A stretch of 64,000 bases of DNA from Halobacteriovorax sp. (GCA_002720865.1 PBIO01000009.1:1-64000); one strand, 5' to 3'. Shown: positions 45,082 to 55,000, numbered from the stretch's first letter. The notes: generated by a model not told the origin, from the letters alone. Translations and numbers: made by a program.

Positions 45082-46482
45082 CTACTCCTGTATAAAACTA
45101 TTGGTTCTTGGATTGTAGTATAGCTTTAGCTTTACTCTTTCCGTTCTTGAACCTCTAAAAGGCTTAAGTTCGACTTTTAGCTTTATTACTTTTTTATCTA
45201 AGTACCTAAGACCTAGGGGATTGAATTTAATTCCCGAAAGCATTAAGTTTTCTAAAGTTAAAATCGCCTCTTGTTTAATTCCGCCGCCTTTAATTGAAAC
45301 CTCAATACTCTTTTTAATATTATCTTTTCTGGCGAAACTTTTATCAATTTTCATTCCAAGGATTTTCTGTCCTGAAGGAGTTTGTAGTGAATAAGGCTTT
45401 ACCGACTTTAAAACGGTTCCCATTGAGATGCTATCTCCTGGGAAATTGTTAATCTCTAACTCACTAAAACTTCTATGTAGGTCTAGTCTTCTTAGCTTTT
45501 TTAATTGTCTGATATAGTCCTGAAAACTATAGGCCGTGGCCCTCGTGACAACCATTAGCTTAGTTCTTAGCTTATCTTTACTTCTTCCAAATAGACCTAA
45601 GCCCCATTCGCGACCGCTTTCTTCTCTCACTGTATGAGTAGAAACCACCATTGTTGACGTGTCCTTTACTAAATAAAGCTGAGGGTTTTGAATTGAAAGT
45701 AAAGTTACTGGAGCTGTTACTTCTCCATCAATGGAAGGATTGATAACACCATAGTTAAAATTATAATTTTTTAGAACAACTAGCTCTGAATCAAATTTAT
45801 TAATTGAAACTGTTCCTCCAATATTTAATCCGGCCTTAGCTTCTTTAACTATCCCTGGAGTAGGTGAAACAAATACAGTTGATCCATGAGAGTAATTAAT
45901 ATCGGCCATATTAGGTATAAGCTGAGTAACAGTTTCAACTTGAGAAACTTCTTCGCGGGCAACTCTTGTCCCAAGGACACTTCCTAAAAGATTTGAACCA
46001 AGCTTAAGGGCCAGATCAATCGTTCCTCCACCTAGAGTATTGAGAACAACATCAGTGGCGTCTCCTGTATCTGTTGTGGCAGAAGCAATTTGGGCGCTCA
46101 TATGGTTAAAGCCCTTTTCTGAAACAGAGTAAATTTCAGTGGTGAGTTGAACTAGTGCTGAAGGATTAAATTCCTCGAATGAATCAAGAAGAGGAAGTAA
46201 GGCGATAAACCTTGTTTTTAGCTCTTCATTAGTTAGCCAAAAGTTTAATTTCTTTAAGCTTTCAACATTTATATATCCTTCTTCGGGCGTAAGAATCGAA
46301 CCTGGAAACATAATAGAGTTGATGCGACTAACTAGCGCCCTTGCCGTTATATTTTGGCTCACATAGGTACATCTTTTTAGCTCCTCATTACACTTAGCTA
46401 TTGAAGGGCTATCTTCTAGGCTATCGGCGAAGCTGATGGAAATGGATGAAAGCACAATAAGTATGGGCAATAAAAACTTCAT
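45082..46482 (-). CDS. Exported protein with secretin-like region
   Basis: The 466-residue product has a signal peptide (KFLLPILIVLSSISISFA). An N-terminal part resembles secretin N-domains (ITARALVSRINSIMFPGS; ALVQLTTEIYSVSEKGFNH). A central region (about 180-340) has the order of a secretin barrel lip: VTAPVTLLSIQNPQLYLVKD, then TMVVSTHTVREESG, GLFGRSKDK and RTKLMVVTRATAY, comparable with the usual VGGLI, LGxLF and ELLIFITPR segments. Overall identity is low, so this is a tentative reading. The C-terminal 120 residues are beta-rich. GAGG precedes the ATG. It heads a three-gene unit of exported proteins. Confidence 0.6.
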   Translation of the reverse strand: MKFLLPILIVLSSISISFADSLEDSPSIAKCNEELKRCTYVSQNITARALVSRINSIMFPGSILTPEEGYINVESLKKLNFWLTNEELKTRFIALLPLLDSFEEFNPSALVQLTTEIYSVSEKGFNHMSAQIASATTDTGDATDVVLNTLGGGTIDLALKLGSNLLGSVLGTRVAREEVSQVETVTQLIPNMADINYSHGSTVFVSPTPGIVKEAKAGLNIGGTVSINKFDSELVVLKNYNFNYGVINPSIDGEVTAPVTLLSIQNPQLYLVKDTSTMVVSTHTVREESGREWGLGLFGRSKDKLRTKLMVVTRATAYSFQDYIRQLKKLRRLDLHRSFSELEINNFPGDSISMGTVLKSVKPYSLQTPSGQKILGMKIDKSFARKDNIKKSIEVSIKGGGIKQEAILTLENLMLSGIKFNPLGLRYLDKKVIKLKVELKPFRGSRTERVKLKLYYNPRTNSFIQE

Positions 46483-46598
46483 AGAATCCTCAAAACGATA
46501 ATAATTTTAAGGTTTTCTACAAATCACCACTGGTTTAGGCAACTGCGAAAGAGGCAGTGTATAACAAATATAAGCCCTATTTATGTTGCGGCGCATTT

Positions 46599-46621
46599 AA
46601 TGTCCACTATTTCTAGACATT
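46599..46621. promoter_or_regulatory. Inverted repeat upstream of the URC operon
   Basis: AATGTC (46599-46604) and GACATT (46616-46621) form a dyad with an 11-base centre, about 60 bases before the mmsA-type start codon. Candidate promoter boxes TTGCGG (46586-46591) and TATTTC overlap it, so a repressor bound here could block transcription. No regulator gene adjoins. Confidence 0.4.
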
Positions 46622-46642
46622 TGTAGAGCTTACGTCTTAAAA

Positions 46643-46675
46643 TTTCCTCTTTCCAAAATTACTATAGAGAGGAAG
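46643..46675 (+). promoter_or_regulatory. Possible ribosome-binding-site hairpin of the URC operon
   Basis: TTTCCTCTT (46643-46651) can pair with GAGAGGAAG (46667-46675), the ribosome-binding site of the first gene, giving 7 Watson-Crick pairs plus a G-U pair at each end. Purine-rich ribosome sites find pyrimidine partners fairly easily, so this may be chance. Confidence 0.35.
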
Positions 46676-46682
46676 CAAATAT

Positions 46683-48161
46683 ATGAATGATATTCAAGTC
46701 CCCGAAAAGCCGACAGAGGTTACCCACTTAATCAATGGCAAATGGGAGTCTGGGAATAGTGAAACTTATAATGTTCACAGCCCTTATTCTGGAACCATTG
46801 TTGGGGAAGGCAAAGCTGCTAATACTGAGCTTGTTGATTCGGCCATTTTGGCAGCCAATTCAGCTCAAAAAGCTTGGGCCAATACTCCTTTAAAAGAAAG
46901 AACCGGAGTTATGTTTAAGCTTCGAGAAATTCTTTTAAGAGATATCGATAAAATCTCCAGAGTCGTTTCTATAGAAAATGGAAAAACAATTGGAGAGTCA
47001 AAAGCTGGAATTCTAAAAGGAATTGAGGTTCTTGAGTATGCGATTTCTCTACAAAACTTAGATAGCGGCGCTAAAATGGAAGTTTCAAGGGGAGTCTTTT
47101 GCGAGTACAGAAGAGAACCCCTAGGAGTGATTGCGAATATTACTCCTTTTAATTTTCCGGCAATGGTTCCCATGTGGACTCTTCCGATTGCCATTACCCT
47201 GGGTAATTCTTATGTTTGGAAGCCATCTGAGAAAACACCGTTAACTAGTCTTTTGATTGGAGAGGCCTTTAAAGAAGCAGGTCTTCCAGATGGAGTTCTG
47301 ACAATTTTAAATGGCGGAGTTGAAACTGTTAATGCCATTATAGATCATCCATTAGTAAAAGCAGTTGGATTTGTTGGTTCTTCAAAAGTGGCCAAGTTGG
47401 TTTATGCTAGAGCTGCTTCCCTAGGAAAAAGAGTCCTGGCCCTCGGGGGAGCTAAAAACCATATTGTTCTCTTACCAGATGCAGACCCAGAAATAGCAGG
47501 ACGAGGAATTAGTGATTCTTTTACGGGCTGTGCTGGTCAGCGCTGCATGGCCGCTTCGGTGCTACTAGCAGTTGGTGATACTCAAAAGCAAATAGACGCT
47601 ATTGTGGCCCGAGCGAGCTCGTTGGAGCTTGGTCAAGAGATGGGGGCCATCATAACTAAAGAGCAAGTCGAGTTTTTAAACCAGGCCATTGGTCGAGCTG
47701 AAGAAGCGGGTGCTAAAATTATTCTTGATGGAAGAAAAGCAAAAGCACCTAAAGGCTTTGAAGGTGGGTATTGGCTTGGACCTACGATTCTTGATGGTGT
47801 TGATCCCGGTTCAGAAGCTTCAAAAGTTGAACTCTTTGGCCCCGTTATTTCAATAGTTCGAGTAGCTTCGATTTCTGAGGCCATGAAAATAGAAAATGAA
47901 AATGAATATGGAAATGCCTGTAGCGTTTTCACCACCAATGGCGCCTTGGCAGAAAAAGTTGTTTCGAGTGCAAGTGCAGGAATGGTGGGAGTTAATATTG
48001 GAGTACCAGTTCCTAGAGAGCCTTTTAGTTTTGGAGGAGTTAATCACTCCAAGTTCGGTCATGGAGATATTACAGGTACGAATAGTTTAAATTTTTGGAG
48101 TGACATGAAAAAAGTCACGACGAAGTGGGAATCACAAAAAGATTCTAACTGGATGAGTTAA
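46683..48161 (+). CDS. mmsA: CoA-acylating methylmalonate/malonate-semialdehyde dehydrogenase
   Basis: The 492-residue product is a full-length ALDH-superfamily enzyme of the MmsA branch. It has ITPFNFPAMVPMWTLP, the NAD-binding region GFVGSSKVAKLVY, catalytic Cys288 in GCAGQRCMA, and the branch-specific end GMVGVNIGVPVPREPFSFGG. MmsA enzymes convert methylmalonate or malonate semialdehyde to propionyl- or acetyl-CoA with NAD and CoA. Here it leads an operon of uracil-catabolic genes. It would therefore finish the pathway by oxidising the C3 semialdehyde left after the ring is opened. The role in valine breakdown is an alternative, but no branched-chain genes are nearby. GAGAGGAAG precedes the ATG. 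Confidence 0.92.
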   Translation: MNDIQVPEKPTEVTHLINGKWESGNSETYNVHSPYSGTIVGEGKAANTELVDSAILAANSAQKAWANTPLKERTGVMFKLREILLRDIDKISRVVSIENGKTIGESKAGILKGIEVLEYAISLQNLDSGAKMEVSRGVFCEYRREPLGVIANITPFNFPAMVPMWTLPIAITLGNSYVWKPSEKTPLTSLLIGEAFKEAGLPDGVLTILNGGVETVNAIIDHPLVKAVGFVGSSKVAKLVYARAASLGKRVLALGGAKNHIVLLPDADPEIAGRGISDSFTGCAGQRCMAASVLLAVGDTQKQIDAIVARASSLELGQEMGAIITKEQVEFLNQAIGRAEEAGAKIILDGRKAKAPKGFEGGYWLGPTILDGVDPGSEASKVELFGPVISIVRVASISEAMKIENENEYGNACSVFTTNGALAEKVVSSASAGMVGVNIGVPVPREPFSFGGVNHSKFGHGDITGTNSLNFWSDMKKVTTKWESQKDSNWMS

Positions 48162-48170
48162 GGAAATATT

Positions 48171-49439
48171 ATGAAAGAAGAAATCAAAAGAACAAATCAT
48201 GTGGTTCTAACCAGCCATTCAAATCAAATCTACAAAGAAAGTATTCCTGTTCACTGGGGTGCTAAGAACCCAAAAGAAAGAGGGCCTATCGTTGCAACTA
48301 TTTCAGACAAAGGAAATAGAAATGCAATTGGTACTCATAGTGGGTCGTATACGGTTTATAGAGCTCTTTCTATTGCCACAGGAAATTTTCCTCAAGACCA
48401 TGTTGCCGATCTTGTGAACACTCACGCGACGACTGTCATTGGACCTCATGATTCATGGAAAGACCCCGAAAAATTAGTATCTATCGATCCTTGGGGAGCT
48501 CAAATTAATGAGCACTATAAGGATTATATAGATAAAGGGATCGATGTAAGACCAACTATCGCCGTTACCCAGGCCCGCTTAGGGATTATGGAGATTAAAG
48601 AGGCTATTGAAAAAGGTCGTCTGCCGGTTGATGGAAAAATAGTGACTAAAGAAGGCGATATCAAAGTGACGAAAGTCGCCATTGAACCGGTTTGGTACCT
48701 TCCTGGAATCGCTAAACGATTTAATATGGAAGAGGGAGAACTTAGAAAGGTTCTCTTCCAAGAGACTGGGGGAATGTTTCCAGAGCTAGTCACAAGACCA
48801 GATTTAAAAGTCCTTCTTCCCCCAATTGGTTCAAGTACGGCCTATGTTTTTGGAAACCCAGATGATCTGGCCAACCCAGACGTAGAACTTACTTGTAGAG
48901 TACATGATGAGTGTAATGGATCAGACGTATTTGGTTCTGATATTTGTACTTGCCGTCCTTACCTAACTCATGGAATTGAAGATGCGGCAAGAACTGCTCA
49001 AAGAGGTGGCGTTGGGCTTATTGTTTACTTTAGAAAAGAAGGACGTGCCCTTGGTGAAGTTACTAAGTTTTTAGTTTATAACGCCAGAAAAAGACAAGAG
49101 GGTGGTGATTCGGCCTCAAATTATTTTTATAGAACCGAATGTGTTGCTGGAGTTGAGGATGCAAGATTTCAAGAATTTATGCCTGACGTTCTTAACTGGT
49201 TTGGAATTAAGAAAATTCATAATCTTCATTCAATGAGTAATATGAAATACGATGCCATCGTCGGTTCAGGAATTGAAGTCGTTAATAGACTTTCAATCCC
49301 AAAAGAATTGGTACCTGCTGATGCCCAAGTTGAAATCGAAGCAAAAAAAGCAGCAGGTTACTTCACTGAAGAAGAAGTTATGGACGATAAGGGGCTTGAT
49401 AAAGTGCAAGGTCGTGAACTTGAAGATGGTGAAGAATAG
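48171..49439 (+). CDS. GTP cyclohydrolase II-like protein (URC1 family, uracil catabolism)
   Basis: The 422-residue product contains a RibA-type core in its C-terminal half (from about residue 235). CRVHDECNGSDVFGSDICTC carries the zinc-binding Cys residues, and FRKEGRALGEVTKFLVYNAR corresponds to the catalytic HRQEGRNIGL helix. SNMKYDAIVGSGIEV replaces TNNPKK, which reads GTP in true cyclohydrolase II, suggesting another substrate. The long N-terminal region and the neighbour DUF1688 gene match the URC1 type known from the URC uracil-degradation pathway of yeasts and some bacteria. The 10-base gap after mmsA and 1-base overlap with the next gene show one operon. A riboflavin role is unlikely: no other rib gene is present. 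Confidence 0.88.
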   Translation: MKEEIKRTNHVVLTSHSNQIYKESIPVHWGAKNPKERGPIVATISDKGNRNAIGTHSGSYTVYRALSIATGNFPQDHVADLVNTHATTVIGPHDSWKDPEKLVSIDPWGAQINEHYKDYIDKGIDVRPTIAVTQARLGIMEIKEAIEKGRLPVDGKIVTKEGDIKVTKVAIEPVWYLPGIAKRFNMEEGELRKVLFQETGGMFPELVTRPDLKVLLPPIGSSTAYVFGNPDDLANPDVELTCRVHDECNGSDVFGSDICTCRPYLTHGIEDAARTAQRGGVGLIVYFRKEGRALGEVTKFLVYNARKRQEGGDSASNYFYRTECVAGVEDARFQEFMPDVLNWFGIKKIHNLHSMSNMKYDAIVGSGIEVVNRLSIPKELVPADAQVEIEAKKAAGYFTEEEVMDDKGLDKVQGRELEDGEE

Positions 49440-50674
49440 TGAGCTTTGAATATACAAATGAAGATATAGACTTTCTTCTTAGTCCTAAGGCCATTAGGGA
49501 GAGAACTTCAAAATTATATAATCGCGCCCTGAGCGGAGAAGGCTATTTTGAGCTTGATGAATCTAAGATTGAAGAGACTGCTATGTTCGTTATGGAAGTT
49601 ATTCAAGATAACTACCCAGACTTAGATATTCCATTTCACTCAAGATGGGGTCACTTTAATGTTGGCGGTCATCATAGGGTCGCAGCGCTAAACGATAAGA
49701 TTATATCTTTGGATAAATTAGAAAAAGCTAGGTTGAAGCTCGATCTTGTTATTTCCTCCGTCCTTCTTGATGCCGGAGCAGGTATGGGTTGGCGATACAA
49801 TGAAGAGCCCTCATCCGGAATCGGAGGCGGGGAATACTCACGCTCAGAAGGACTGGCTATCGCTTCACTTGATATGTTTAACGCGGGACTTTTCTCTAGT
49901 GAAGATTCTCCTTACCGGGTCGATGGAGAAAAACTTTTAAGTTTGACTACTGATGACCTAGTAAAAGGTTTTCAGGTTACAGATTCTAATCCAATTATAG
50001 GTTTAGAAGGAAGATTGAGTCTTCTTAAAAGCCTAGGAAAAACCTTAGTTGAAAATAAGGAATTCTTTAAGGATGCCAGACCTGGAAATATTCTTGATTA
50101 CTTAATTGATAAGCATGGAATGAAGTTTAAAGCAGAAGATTTACTTAAGGCTGTTCTGCTGGGACTCGGTCCTATTTGGCCTGGTCGAATTCACCTTGGG
50201 AAAGTTAATCTTGGTGATGTTTGGCATCACTCAGCTCTTGGTTCTTCAGAGTCACTAGATTCCTTAGTAGCCTTTCATAAGCTTTCTCAGTGGTTAACCT
50301 ATTCAATGGTAGAACCGATTCTAGAGGCAGAAGTTGATGTTTGGGGAGCTGAAGAATTGACGGGACTCGCTGAATACAGAAATGGTGGACTCTTTTTAGA
50401 TAAGGAAGTTATCAAGCTAAAAGATCCAGAGTTGTTAAAAGTAGAGCATGAACCAGGAAGCGAACTTATTATTGAGTGGAGAGCTTTAACAGTTCAGCTT
50501 CTTGATCGAGTTGGAACTCATGTGCAAAAGGCCCTCGGGAAAAAGCCATTTGAGTTTCCGTTAGCTAAAGTTTTGGAAGGCGGAACCTGGTGGGCAGGAA
50601 GAAGAACAGCAAAAGAGTTAAGACAAGATGGCGGACCGCCACTTAATCTCAAATCAGATGGAACAGTATTTTAA
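49439..50674 (+). CDS. DUF1688 protein (URC4 family, uracil catabolism)
   Basis: The 411-residue product starts with GTG overlapping the previous stop codon by one base. It matches the URC4/DUF1688 family by overall length and segments such as FHSRWGHFNVGGHHR, VLLDAGAGMGWRYNEEPSS, GEYSRSEGLAIASLDMFN and the C-terminal GTWWAGRRTAKELRQDGGPP. The biochemical role of URC4 is not settled; genetics ties it to uracil use through a nucleotide intermediate. Conserved His/Asp/Arg clusters suggest an enzyme acting on a phosphorylated ring or its open product. Its presence between URC1-like and UPRT genes is the strongest pathway marker in the operon. Confidence 0.88.
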   Translation: MSFEYTNEDIDFLLSPKAIRERTSKLYNRALSGEGYFELDESKIEETAMFVMEVIQDNYPDLDIPFHSRWGHFNVGGHHRVAALNDKIISLDKLEKARLKLDLVISSVLLDAGAGMGWRYNEEPSSGIGGGEYSRSEGLAIASLDMFNAGLFSSEDSPYRVDGEKLLSLTTDDLVKGFQVTDSNPIIGLEGRLSLLKSLGKTLVENKEFFKDARPGNILDYLIDKHGMKFKAEDLLKAVLLGLGPIWPGRIHLGKVNLGDVWHHSALGSSESLDSLVAFHKLSQWLTYSMVEPILEAEVDVWGAEELTGLAEYRNGGLFLDKEVIKLKDPELLKVEHEPGSELIIEWRALTVQLLDRVGTHVQKALGKKPFEFPLAKVLEGGTWWAGRRTAKELRQDGGPPLNLKSDGTVF

Positions 50675-50686
50675 AGGAAAGAAGAT

Positions 50687-51313
50687 ATGAAGAATTTTCA
50701 CTTAGTAGAACATCCAATTTTAAAACATAAGTTAGGATATTTACGAGATAAAGAGACAAGATCATCAGAGTTTAGATCGATTATCAAAGAAATGAGTCGA
50801 TTGATAGCCTATGAAGCCACAAGAGAAATGAATACAAGTAGCACTACAGTTGAAACTCCAATGGCCACGGCCAACGTTGATAGGATTGAAGAAAAACCAA
50901 TTATCGTATCAATTATGAGAGCAGGAAACGGTATGTTAGATGGATTATTATCTATGCTGCCATTTGCCTCCGCTGGTCATATAGGAATTTACAGAGATAA
51001 ATTTATTCAAAACACTGTTGAATATTACTTTAAGCTTCCTGACGACTGTAAAAGTAGACCAATTCTTTTGGCCGACCCGCTATTGGCCACGGCAGATACC
51101 GCCATTGCCTGTGTTGATCGACTAAAGCAATATGAGGTTGGTCCAATAAAGATGCTTTGTATTCTTGTATCTAATGAGGGGCTAGAGCGACTTCATCATT
51201 TTCATCCTGACGTGGAAGTTTATGCTGTAGCTAAGGAAGAAGGCCTTACAAAAGATGGATATTTATTACCTGGACTAGGGGACGCTGGAAGTCGTCTATA
51301 CCAGACTTCTTAG
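50687..51313 (+). CDS. upp: Uracil phosphoribosyltransferase (URC6-like)
   Basis: The 208-residue product is a UPRT. It has HKLGYLRDKETRSSEFR at the start, SIMRAGNGMLDGLLSMLP, the uracil-loop region HIGIYRDKF and the PRPP motif region LADPLLATADTAI, and it ends GDAGSRLYQT like other UPRTs. The usual DPMLATGGS reads DPLLATADT, a change in the phosphate-binding turn typical enough of the URC6 branch to note but not proven to matter. It converts uracil and PRPP to UMP, the entry step of the URC route as well as salvage. Its ribosome-binding site AAAGGAAAGAAG is good and it lies 12 bases after URC4. Confidence 0.92.
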   Translation: MKNFHLVEHPILKHKLGYLRDKETRSSEFRSIIKEMSRLIAYEATREMNTSSTTVETPMATANVDRIEEKPIIVSIMRAGNGMLDGLLSMLPFASAGHIGIYRDKFIQNTVEYYFKLPDDCKSRPILLADPLLATADTAIACVDRLKQYEVGPIKMLCILVSNEGLERLHHFHPDVEVYAVAKEEGLTKDGYLLPGLGDAGSRLYQTS

Positions 51314-51325
51314 AGAGGAAAAATT

Positions 51326-51937
51326 ATGAGTGCCTGCACTATAATTGCTATTGCTGGAGGGTCCGGAAGTGGAAAAACTACTTTCGCTAGGGAGCTTCAA
51401 AAAGAATTAGGTGATCATAACTGCGGGCTTATTTATCAGGACTCATACTATATCGATCAATCTGATAAATTTGATAAAGATGGAGGGTCAGTTAATTTTG
51501 ATCACCCAGACTCATTAGATTTTGATTTATTAGCAAAGCATCTTGGTGAGTTAAAAAAAGGCAAGGCCGTAGATGTTCCAATCTACGAGTTTTCTACTCA
51601 CTCAAGAAAGGTTGAGTCGATCTTGTTTCCCTGCCGAAAAATCATAATCGTCGACGGTATCTTACTATTGAGTCAAGAAGTGCTAAGACCTCTTTTTGAT
51701 AGGTCTTACTTTATTGATTGCCCTGAAGATATACGCTTTGAGAGAAGACTTAACCGTGATGTCGTAGAAAGAGGCAGGACCCCAGAAGGGGTTAAGGCCC
51801 AATTTGATAGTCAGGTTAAGCCTATGCATGACCAGTTTGTAGAAACCTCTAGAGTTCATGCAACGAGGACAGTGAATCAGGACGACTTCGGGGATGCCTT
51901 AGAAATTCTTGCTGAAAAGCTAAGAGACGAAATTTAA
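51326..51937 (+). CDS. udk: Uridine/cytidine kinase
   Basis: The 203-residue product has the P-loop AGGSGSGKTTFA near residues 8-19. The nucleoside-binding stretch QDSYYID is followed by FDHPDSLDFDLL, the VPIYEFSTHSR segment and a lid with RDVVERGRTPEGV, all as in Udk. It phosphorylates uridine and cytidine to UMP/CMP. In this operon it feeds nucleosides into the same UMP pool as UPRT, so that RNA breakdown products can enter the URC route. AGAGGAAAAATT precedes the ATG. It is the last gene of the operon by spacing. Confidence 0.93.
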   Translation: MSACTIIAIAGGSGSGKTTFARELQKELGDHNCGLIYQDSYYIDQSDKFDKDGGSVNFDHPDSLDFDLLAKHLGELKKGKAVDVPIYEFSTHSRKVESILFPCRKIIIVDGILLLSQEVLRPLFDRSYFIDCPEDIRFERRLNRDVVERGRTPEGVKAQFDSQVKPMHDQFVETSRVHATRTVNQDDFGDALEILAEKLRDEI

Positions 51938-51977
51938 CTGCCTAATTTCAGGGCCTTATCTTAATGTTTTCATCCCT

Positions 51978-52006
51978 TTGTCGTTACAAATGACCTCTCT
52001 TGTAGT
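51978..52006 (+). promoter_or_regulatory. Possible promoter before putA
   Basis: TTGTCG (51978-51983) and TGTAGT (52001-52006) are spaced by 17 bases, 35 bases before the putA start codon. Both boxes are imperfect. Confidence 0.3.
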
Positions 52007-52040
52007 ACTAATCTAGCCATTAACTTTATAAGGTTTGGTA

Positions 52041-55000
52041 ATGAGCTTTTCTCCCATAATTGATTCTTGCGACCTAGATGATCGCGGTTGGAAAATATTT
52101 TTTCCTAAAAGTTTTTCTGATATTTTTCTAAAAGACCAAGGAGTTATTGATCCAGTAATTTTAGAATTATTAACTCCACAAATTGAATCTGATTTCTCTG
52201 ATTATAGGGAGCAGCTTTCAATTAAAGCGACTCCTTTTTTAGTAGGTTTCTTTTTTAAAGATAAAGAGGTGAGGGTATATACTCCAAGGTTAAATGAGGA
52301 ACTATTTCTTCTTCAATATGGTGAGCCCAGTGAGTTGGTAGAGCTTAGAGAGCACGCTGAAAAAGTGGCTTTTTTAAACCCTCAAGACTTTCCCAGTATA
52401 TACGAATGGATAACATACAAGGGTGCTCTGCCAGACTTATTAAAAGATGAACGGTTTAAAACAGTTGAAAATGAATCGAATGCGCTAGTTGAAAAACTTT
52501 TAATTAAAGTTAATAAGTATAGACCAAGCCTATTTGAAAAATTTTCAGATTATGGACTTGGTCTAACTGCTCAATACGCTCTTCTTAGAATACATTTACT
52601 AAAGTTTTTGGCCATACTCCCATCTCTTGATCATGACCTAACTGGTAATGAGGTAAAAAGGATTTTGTTGGAAGCCTTAAGGAGACTTCTGACGGATAAT
52701 GAAAAAGCAAGACTCCTTGAAAAGAGCGGGCAAGAGAGCCCTCTTCCAGGTTATCTTTATTGGCTTATAAAGTTTAAGTTTTACCTATTAAAGCTAATTC
52801 CAGCAGGACCACTAGCTTGGTCTGTAAGAACAGCGGTTAAGTTTATGGCAAAACGTTTTATTGCCGGAGAGACAATAGAAAGAGCTGAAGCTGGGTTTAA
52901 AGAGCTTTTTAGAACCAAAAGAGACGTGACATTAGACCAGCTAGGTGAACTGGTTGTTTCTGAAAAAGAAGCTGATCATTACAAAGATGAAGTTCTTAAG
53001 CTTATTCGTGGTTTTGGAATGCATATTATTAAGGGCTCTAAGAATGACGCCGGGATTGAGCGCGCCCATGTGTCCATAAAAGTCTCGGCCCTATGTAGTG
53101 ACTTTAAACCTGAGGCCTTTGATTACACTTACAAATTGGTGGCCCCTAGACTAAAGGAAATTTTATTAGTTGCTAGACAAAATCAAGTTTTTATCAATAT
53201 CGATGCTGAACATTATCATTACCGAGATATTGTTTTTAAAATTTATAGTAAGGTCCTACTCGATACAAGTGACCTTCACAACTATTCAGCAACGGGAATT
53301 GTTGTCCAGGCCTATTTGAGAGATGCTTATAAACACCTTTTAGAAATCGTAGAGTTGGCCAAGAAACGCGGCCTTCCAATGCCTATCAGATTAGTTAAGG
53401 GCGCTTATTGGGATGCTGAAACGGTCGAGGCCGATGCTCATAGTTTTAATGCGCCAGAGTTTTTAAATAAAGAAGAAACGGACCTTCATTTTCGTCAACT
53501 TATAGTTAAAACGATGGAGCATCATCCCCATATTCAGCTATGTCTGGCCTCTCATAATTTCTCAGATCATTGTTTCGCAGAAGTTTTGAGAGGTAGGTAC
53601 TATAAAGATACCCCCACGATTGAACATCAATGTTTGCATATGACTTATGAAGCCTTATCTACGGCCATGGCAGAGATGGGTTGGGTTGTGAGAAATTATG
53701 TCCCTATTGGATCTTTAATTGTTGGAATGGCTTACTTGGTTAGAAGGATAATGGAAAACTCCTCACAAGTTGGTGTTCTTACTATTATGCGTTCCCATAA
53801 AAAAGTATCAAAGATTAAATCACCAATGAGCATTCACCTTGAGAAGAAAGAATATGGTTCTTTAACTCGAGATAAGTCGCAGCAAGCATTAACTAAAGAC
53901 TATTTTAATATCCCTCCTGTACTTACTTATCTTGATAGTGAAAGAAAGTGGATGAGTGGTAGCTTAGAAGATTTTAAAGATAGGTTACTTGGAAAAACTT
54001 ACGTAAATTCCTTTGTTAAATCTTCAGATAGAAAAAAGATTCTTTCAACTTCCGACTCTTCCCTCGTTGTTGGTGAGATTGATTTCGCAAACAAAGAAGA
54101 TGCCTTAAATGCAGTAAAAGTTTCAGATGAAACCTATACTGCAGGAGAATGGGCGGGACTACCTTGGATAAAAAGGTCTGCCGTTCTAACCAAAGCTGCA
54201 GATATTTTACTGGCAAGAAGACTAGAGCTTTCCTCCTTAATCGTTTATGAAGCCGGTAAATCAATACCAGAGGCTCTAGGAGATGTAGACGAGGCCATTG
54301 ATTTCCTGAACTTTTATGCCAGAGAAGAAGCATGGATTCATAGAGGTGAAGAGAAATTTGGAAGTAGAGGAGTCATTGCCATTATTTCTCCTTGGAATTT
54401 TCCATTGGCCATTCCATGTGGAATGGTAAGTGCAGCCTTAGTTGCTGGGAATACCGTGATTTTAAAATCAGCAGAACAAACTCCACTGATATCCCAAGTC
54501 TTAACAGATATTTTTTACGAAGCAGGATTACCTGAAAACGTCCTTATCCATACTCCTGGAATGGGAGAAACCGTGGGTGCGGCCTTAGTAGAACATGAAA
54601 GAGTTGCGGGAATAGTTTTTACCGGTTCCAAGCAAGTCGGGATGATGATTTCCAATATTGCAGGTAAAAGAATTTATCACAACCGACTCTATGATCTTAA
54701 AATTCCAGTTAAAGTAATAACTGAGATGGGTGGTAAAAATGCAGTTGTCGTAACCGCCAATGCGGAGTTAGACGAAACAGTATCAGGAATTTTATATTCG
54801 GCATTTGGTCACGGAGGTCAAAAATGCTCGGCATGTTCTCGCGTAATCGTGGATAACTCAGTTAAAGATCGACTTATTGAAAGACTCAAAGAAGCCTGTC
54901 ATGACCTAAAAGTAGGGGTTGCCTGGAATTTTTCTACAGCAGTAAATCCTATTATCACGCTAGAAGATAGAGATAGACTTAGAACTCAAGTTGCAAAAGC

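Noticed and set aside
48171-49439. Riboflavin biosynthesis GTP cyclohydrolase II (ribA)
   Set aside because: The TNNPKK loop is missing, the N-terminus is long, and the neighbours are uracil genes, not rib genes.
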